Shown one piece after another: positions 5,251 through 5,429 of a stretch of DNA of 5,429 bases. The notes beneath the pieces were generated by a model. The model saw only the letters and a list, made by a program, of their open reading frames with translations, had not been told where the DNA came from and did no database searches. Source of the DNA: Hyphomicrobiales bacterium (GTDB lineage Bacteria > Pseudomonadota > Alphaproteobacteria > Rhizobiales > Aestuariivirgaceae); NCBI GenBank assembly GCA_014380505.1, contig JACMJT010000216.1, positions 1-5,429 on the forward strand, written 5' to 3'. The first letter of the stretch is position 1; every line of letters begins with the position of its first letter. Position numbers and translations under genes: made by a program.

Positions 5251-5429
5251 TCAAGGGTTATCGCGTTTCGCCAAAATAATTTCCACCAATTCCTTGTCGG
5301 CGGGTTTATCGACATCGATGGCGGCTTCGGCGAAGGGCATGAAAACGGCGCTCACCTGAAGACCAAGCTTGCGCGAGACGATGGCAAGCGCCGTGTCGAG
5401 ATCGAGCGTTCCGGCGAGGAAGCGCAGCA
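5251..5429 (-). CDS. MobA-like nucleotidyltransferase, C-terminal 58 residues (runs off right edge)
   Basis: A reading frame enters from the right edge and ends at TGA 5253-5251. The visible 58 residues start LRFLAGTLDLDTALAIVSRK and end with VSAVFMPFAEAAIDVDKPAD followed by KELVEIILAKRDNP. The I-D-V-D-K-P-x-D-x-x-L pattern is the usual C-terminal signature of MobA-like and related NTP-transferases, where the aspartate binds the catalytic metal. The leucine-rich segment before it resembles nucleotidyltransferases I remember beside CDP-alcohol transferases in alphaproteobacteria. The N-terminal nucleotide-binding loop lies outside the window, so the substrate class cannot be read. The gene converges on the LicC/IPCT-like gene with 30 bases between stops. 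If it is a cytidylyltransferase, the locus would have two activating enzymes. Function from the tail alone is an inference. Confidence 0.65.
   Translation of the reverse strand, partial: LRFLAGTLDLDTALAIVSRKLGLQVSAVFMPFAEAAIDVDKPADKELVEIILAKRDNP

Noticed and set aside
1..5429. Mobile element, phage or CRISPR origin for the region
   Set aside because: No transposase, integrase, terminal repeats or spaced direct repeats are seen, and codon use looks uniform across the genes.

Overview
The window is compact, GC-rich DNA (roughly 60% G+C by eye). It looks like an alphaproteobacterial chromosome. The grounds are the composition, TTG and GTG starts with good ribosome binding sites, and the resemblance of the HIT, metallophosphoesterase and CDP-alcohol transferase proteins to alphaproteobacterial families as I remember them. 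No search was run, so the genus is open. I see no tRNA, rRNA, CRISPR array, transposase or attachment site.

Layout, left to right. A minus-strand CDP-alcohol phosphotransferase runs off the left edge (1-523), so only its N-terminal part is visible. A compound palindrome (554-611) separates it from lptG (630-1703) and lptF (1700-2917), also on the minus strand. These encode two six-helix Lpt-type permeases. Upstream of lptF lies a HIT-family hydrolase (2926-3360), whose stop codon sits inside the lptF ribosome binding site. Further upstream, after a 127-base gap with two hairpins, is a calcineurin-like metallophosphoesterase (3488-4408). A short divergent intergenic region follows, then a plus-strand LicC/IPCT-like nucleotidyltransferase (4489-5220). 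This converges on the C-terminal end of a second, MobA-like nucleotidyltransferase on the minus strand (5251 to the right edge).

How the genes may work together. Two nucleotidyltransferases could activate phosphorylated alcohols as CDP derivatives. A CDP-alcohol phosphotransferase could then place a phospho-headgroup on a lipid or second alcohol. LptF and LptG are the membrane half of an ABC-type lipid extractor. The usual alphaproteobacterial neighbours of lptFG (lptD, surA, pepA) are not next to the pair here, and lipid-headgroup-type enzymes are. The most interesting reading is an accessory anionic lipid or inositol-type headgroup locus with its own Lpt-like export pair. A parallel is the Caulobacter ceramide-phosphoglycerate pathway, in which a cytidylyltransferase makes CDP-glycerate. 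This is inference: no sphingolipid backbone gene is visible, and LptFG could simply be the LPS exporter in a rearranged position.
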